Source: Chromera velia
Lineage: Eukaryota; Sar; Chromeraceae
Length of the DNA: 12,325 bases
NCBI GenBank assembly: GCA_018398765.1
Contig: JAHBMJ010003195.1
Coordinates: 1-12,325 of the forward strand
Reading direction: 5' to 3'
Part shown: positions 9,550-12,325 of the stretch, piece after piece
How positions within the stretch are numbered: position 1 is the stretch's first letter
Layout: each line of letters starts with the position of its first letter
Translations under genes and position numbers: made by a program
Notes under the pieces: generated by a model
What the model saw: only the letters and a program-made list of their open reading frames with translations
Databases searched by the model: none
Told to the model about the DNA's origin: nothing

Positions 9550-10517
9550 ATGGGGCAGCGAACCACGGACGCTGTGGAAGAGTCCGACATTACTGGCGTG
9601 GAGGAAGAGCTGAAAGGACTGGAGGACGAGTTTCTCGGAATCGTCGAGACACTTCGCGAGAAGAGAAGACTTCTGGCAGCGATCAAATCAAAAGGTCGTC
9701 GCTCGTCCTTCTCTTATCCGTCTACACCCCTTCCTCAGGAAAAAGCCGCACTCTGTCGCTTGCGCAAAGCAGCGCAGGAAGCGAGGAAAAGCATAAGAAA
9801 AGAGTACAATGAGATTTTCAGATGGAATTTCAAGGCAGACCTAACCCCGCTCTTTCGAAGGAAAGTTGGAAAAGTCCTTCGGTCCTTCCAGCACGCTTCA
9901 AGCCAGGCACTCCGTACAGCCCTTGACGGTTTCATCTCACAGGGCGAGAGAGATGACTTCCGTCTTCTCCTCATTGCCGGGGCTGAAGTGGACGGCTTGG
10001 TCGAAGGACAATCCGCCTTGATGAGAGCTGTGTCTGCTGGAGACTCTGAGGCAGTAGAGATGCTGGTCTTATCGGAAGCAGATCTGGAAGTCAAGGGAAG
10101 AGGTGAGGCTTTCACGAATGTCACCCCTCTCTTCGAAGCCTGCTGGAAGCGCCGAGTCGAAATTGCAGAGTTTCTTCTGTGCAGAGGTGCCGATCCGAAT
10201 GTCGAGAATCATGAGGGGCTGAGGCCTCTTCATATTGCAGCGGGTCGTGGCATGTTGTGTCTCGTCGATTCACTCGTTTCCCATGGAGCCGACCTGTCGG
10301 CACAGGCAATCGATGCGGACACGGCCCTCACCCATGCATCATTGAATGGTCACAGAAACGTCGTTGATCTTCTCCTGGAACGGGGGGCCCAATGGGGCGG
10401 TGAGTTGGGATCGAATTCTGCACATCATTGAGAAGCACGGTGACTGCAGGTGCAGACAGCCGTGTCATAGAAGCAGTCATACGAGGGATTGAAAAAGCGT
10501 TGATGCAGGCTTGCTGA
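9550..10517 (+). CDS. ankyrin-repeat protein with N-terminal charged helical region, about 305 aa
   Basis: Exon 1 runs 9550-10399 and exon 2 10450-10517, with a TGA stop at 10515-10517. Residues about 8-90 are rich in Glu, Lys and Arg and look helical, possibly coiled coil. Ankyrin repeats follow: a degenerate one at about 130-150, then about 153-183 (G-Q-S-A-L-M-R-A), 190-220 (V-T-P-L-F-E-A ending G-A-D-P-N-V), 222-253 (L-R-P-L-H-I-A-A-G-R-G) and 256-283 (D-T-A-L-T-H-A-S-L-N-G-H). Ankyrin arrays bind proteins, and the partner cannot be inferred. M-G-Q-R-T-T at the start fits the N-myristoylation consensus (Gly2, Thr6), so membrane attachment is possible. ATG 9550 is the first in-frame ATG after a stop near 9495. 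If the short intron is retained, the protein ends at 10431 after E-L-G-S-N-S-A-H-H, giving 293 aa. No enzymatic domain was seen. Confidence 0.83.
10400..10449 (+). other. probable 50-nt intron in the ankyrin gene
   Basis: A consensus donor GTGAGT sits right after the last ankyrin repeat, and GACTGCAG ends 50 nt later. Splicing joins a phase-1 G to GT and continues in frame through a plausible helix (R-V-I-E-A-V-I-R-G-I-E-K) to TGA. A second AG six nt further (GTGCAG) would also keep frame. The length is short compared with the 108-475 nt introns next door, so retention is possible. Confidence 0.55.
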
Positions 10518-10987
10518 TTTCTGTGTTGCGAAACGGCAACCGGAGATGGGAGCAACAAAGTGTTTAGTTTTGCTTTCAACCACGTTTTTCGTTGCAGTCT
10601 TCTGCATGATACTTTGTTGACCAGATGCGCCTATCCATACCCTACACGGAAATTGATTGACGGAGCGATTTGTCCAATTATCGCAAGATCCATTGGGTCA
10701 ATGTGAAGAGTTTTGGGGGACAGCGGGCCGGGGCGGGCCAAGGGGGTCCTTAGGGGGACAAGAGACGGACAAGGACTCCCCAACGCTGCGGCGCGGCGTG
10801 GCCACGTGGATCGATGGAAGATGCAAATACGATTGAAATCCAAATCTGTAAGTCTTGCAAAGCAGACAACTTTGAAGCACCGGAGAGCAGAGCTAGAATT
10901 ATGTGTCATGAACTTCCAAACAAAGTTCAATAGACTTCAACTGTTAATTCAACACAGAAATAATCTGAAAAATTGTTTTTGAAGAAC
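10518..10987 (+). other. presumed 3' untranslated or intergenic region after the ankyrin gene
   Basis: No convincing coding region. It contains the G-run cluster and a GC-rich patch to about 10810, then falls off into AT-rich DNA. A GTG-initiated open frame from 10713 to 10982 shows no recognisable domain and was not accepted as a gene. Confidence 0.5.
10715..10757 (+). other. G-run cluster, G-quadruplex motif
   Basis: Six runs of three to five G (10715-10719, 10725-10727, 10730-10733, 10735-10737, 10742-10746, 10753-10757) are separated by loops of one to six bases, satisfying the usual G3+N1-7 pattern. It lies about 200 bp after the ankyrin stop, probably in the transcribed 3' region. Confidence 0.75.
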
Positions 10988-10993
10988 AATAAA
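10988..10993 (+). terminator. candidate poly(A) signal AATAAA
   Basis: Canonical hexamer about 470 nt after the ankyrin stop codon. AATAAA-like words are expected by chance in this AT-rich stretch, and many protists do not rely on the hexamer. Confidence 0.3.
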
Positions 10994-11183
10994 ATCTCAA
11001 CAAGAGAGCTTTTTTTACTGATTTTTATCGAATCATTATCTTTATAAAATTTATATATATCAATGGGCTCTTTATTTTATATTTCTGACCTTAAAATTTT
11101 TTATCATAAAAAAAAAAAAAGAGCTCGGCTAGAATTAAAATTGTTATGTAGTGCTTTAACATACTAATTAACTTGCTGAAAGG

Positions 11184-11200
11184 TAGACGCCTAAGTAGAC
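11184..11200. repeat. imperfect inverted repeat, left arm
   Basis: TAGACGCCTAAGTAGAC matches the reverse complement of 11325-11341 at 13 of 17 positions; both arms carry TAGAC at each end. The span between outer ends is 158 bp. Confidence 0.6.
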
Positions 11201-11324
11201 GTTTAGACTAGCGCTTAGACTAAGTTAAAGTGTTGGCTATTAAAATGACGATAGTGTGCGTAGTAAAAGAGTGCCTAAAATTTATACCTAGATTTATATG
11301 TATTGTGGTAGAATTTACAGGATG

Positions 11325-11341
11325 GTCTAGCTAGTGGTCTA
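11325..11341. repeat. imperfect inverted repeat, right arm
   Basis: GTCTAGCTAGTGGTCTA is the partner of 11184-11200. It includes the palindrome CTAGCTAG. No obvious target-site duplication flanks the pair. Confidence 0.6.
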
Positions 11342-11426
11342 GAGATCAACGTACTATTTTAAAAGTATTTTAAAGTATCTTTTAGTTTGTATGCATACCT
11401 GCTATTGCCAGTGTCATTGTGATTAT

Positions 11427-11470
11427 TGAATGAATGAATGAATGAATGAATGAATGAATGAATGAATGAA
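11427..11470 (+). repeat. (TGAA)11 tetranucleotide repeat
   Basis: Eleven perfect units, the longest perfect tetranucleotide array in the window, inside the AT-rich island. Confidence 0.97.
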
Positions 11471-11617
11471 TGATTATTTTAAACTTATTGTACATGCATT
11501 TTGTCATCTTATTCAGTGGCTTAATAGAAAACTAAATATAAAACTTTTACGTACTGCCTGTTTTAGTTCAAAAAAAAATTGGAAGAAAAATGTGTTCCAA
11601 ATTAATGCCTCAGATGA

Positions 11618-11638
11618 TGAGTCACTGTACTGAGTCAC
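11618..11638 (+). promoter_or_regulatory. two TGAGTCAC words, 13-bp spacing
   Basis: Identical TGAGTCAC octamers at 11618-11625 and 11631-11638. TGAGTCA is the AP-1/Gcn4-type bZIP site in animals and fungi. Here they lie between the 3' ends of two convergent genes, so a regulatory role is only a possibility. Confidence 0.25.
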
Positions 11639-11763
11639 ACCAGAATCATGATCAAATCACATTGGTCTGGAGTAAATCCTGGTAAGAGAAACGATAGGAA
11701 CTTGAAGGCTCCTGCAGGCGCATACATCATTCCCAAGAGATCAATTTCAATCGGTCTACCATT

Positions 11764-12313
11764 CTACCTCCCAATTGCGTCCAGCAGTTCGTCAGGCTCC
11801 AGCCCTGCCCGAACCCCCCCTCCCCATCGACTCCCCGCCCCGCCGACCATGCCCCCGCTCCTTGCGACTGCCGTTGCCTGCCTGTGCAACACCAAGAGAC
11901 GGAGCTGGTACGTGTTCAGCATCTTTCGGAGCTCCACATTCTCGGCAAGAAGCTCGTAACAGAGACGGGGAACCAACTGCACAGTCATCGAGTGCAGTAC
12001 AAATGCAACCACGACTTTGTAACACAGCATCGAATAGCTGCACAAATAAGGCCTTGGATGATTGCAGCGGGGTTAAGGAACTATTTATCAATAAGCTCGG
12101 CTTCCCTCTGTCTGCGGATGGGTGTAAGTACGTCCGTGAGTCAGTGTGTGTGCGCTGGTGCGTGCGCGCGGCTGCCTGTCTGCCTGCCTACGCCAAGGCA
12201 CACAGTCAAAGAATGGACAGAGGATACTAATAAAAATCCCTCCAACTTACGCTGTTTCTGAAAGCCGTGTTGCGGGACTTTCGGAGCTCGTCATCCAACC
12301 TGGAGTTGGACGT
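11764..12313 (-). CDS. C-terminal part of a coiled-coil, leucine-zipper-like protein (5' part outside the window)
   Basis: Two exons on the minus strand: 12313-12251 (63 nt, 21 codons) and 11976-11764 (213 nt, 70 aa plus stop TAG). The upstream acceptor TGTGCAG at 12320-12314 shows that more exons lie beyond the window. The donor GTAAGT and acceptor CTGTGCAG are good and both junctions are phase 0. The visible 91 residues begin T-S-N-S-R-L-D-D-E-L-R-K. They then form a helix-like segment E-L-L-A-E-N-V-E-L-R-K-M-L with hydrophobic positions at heptad spacing (Leu30, Leu37, Tyr44, Leu51 of the visible part) and Asn34 at an a position, as in bZIP zippers. No matching basic region is visible and Pro24 precedes the helix, so a transcription factor is not established. 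The tail is Gly/Arg-rich and ends E-L-L-D-A-I-G-R. Function unknown. Confidence 0.62.
11977..12250 (-). other. intron of the coiled-coil gene (274 nt)
   Basis: Donor GTAAGT after A-G-C and acceptor GACTGTGCAG, phase 0. The interior shows no conserved-looking coding sequence and has GT-rich and TGCC-rich simple sequence. Confidence 0.68.
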
Positions 12314-12325
12314 CTGCACACACAC

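Larger units (their letters stand above)
10960..11640. mobile_element. AT-rich island, possible transposable-element remnant
   Basis: Base composition drops sharply to AT-rich compared with everything else in the window. It has no long open frame. It contains an A13 run (11108-11120), clustered TAGAC motifs and a pair of imperfect 17-bp inverted repeats (11184-11200 and 11325-11341), then a clean TGAA repeat. Microsatellite or A-rich 3' ends are known for non-LTR retrotransposons, but no reverse transcriptase or clear target-site duplication is visible, so the call is tentative. Confidence 0.35.

Noticed and set aside
10713-10982. Plus-strand open frame of 89 codons after the ankyrin gene
   Set aside because: It starts with GTG, begins in a G-run cluster and has no recognisable family; more likely 3' untranslated or intergenic sequence.
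12251-12313. Classical bZIP basic region
   Set aside because: The expected N-x7-R arrangement ahead of the zipper is absent and a proline interrupts, so the protein is described only as zipper-like.

Overview
This window is nuclear DNA from a eukaryote, most likely a unicellular protist. The coding regions are broken into exons with GT-AG introns that restore reading frame exactly, the intergenic DNA is full of tri- and tetranucleotide repeats, and there are no operons, Shine-Dalgarno sites or phage/IS features. The HAD-type protein, with its D-W-D-D-T-L-L-P catalytic loop, and the ankyrin-repeat neighbour suggest an alveolate-like lineage such as a chromerid or a dinoflagellate relative. That placement is inferred from protein style and was not tested by any search.

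Layout. Positions 1-5675 hold no convincing gene. They are alternating purine-rich and pyrimidine-rich blocks with many simple repeats (GACA, GAAA, TTCA, CCTT, CAG, CA, ATCA, ACTC). From 9298 down to 5676, on the minus strand, a six-exon gene encodes an approximately 591-residue HAD-like hydrolase. The exons were reconstructed by hand from splice sites and total 1776 nt with consistent phases. The catalytic aspartate motif is assembled across an intron, and a long low-complexity acidic/Ser/Gln insert separates the last two catalytic motifs.

Head-to-head with it, about 250 bp away, a plus-strand gene (9550-10517) encodes an approximately 305-residue protein with an N-terminal charged helical region, about four or five ankyrin repeats, a possible N-myristoylation signal and a probable 50-nt intron near its end. 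Downstream are a G-rich stretch with six G-runs (10715-10757), a candidate poly(A) signal (10988), and an AT-rich island (about 10960-11640) with an 11-unit TGAA repeat that looks like mobile-element debris.

The right end holds the last two visible exons of a minus-strand gene entering from outside the window. It encodes the C-terminus of a coiled-coil protein with leucine-zipper-like spacing.

How the genes relate: the HAD and ankyrin genes share a short divergent intergenic region and could be co-expressed. Nothing in the sequence proves a functional link. I found no clearly new system. The best leads are the unusual HAD protein, its divergent ankyrin partner and the AT-rich island.
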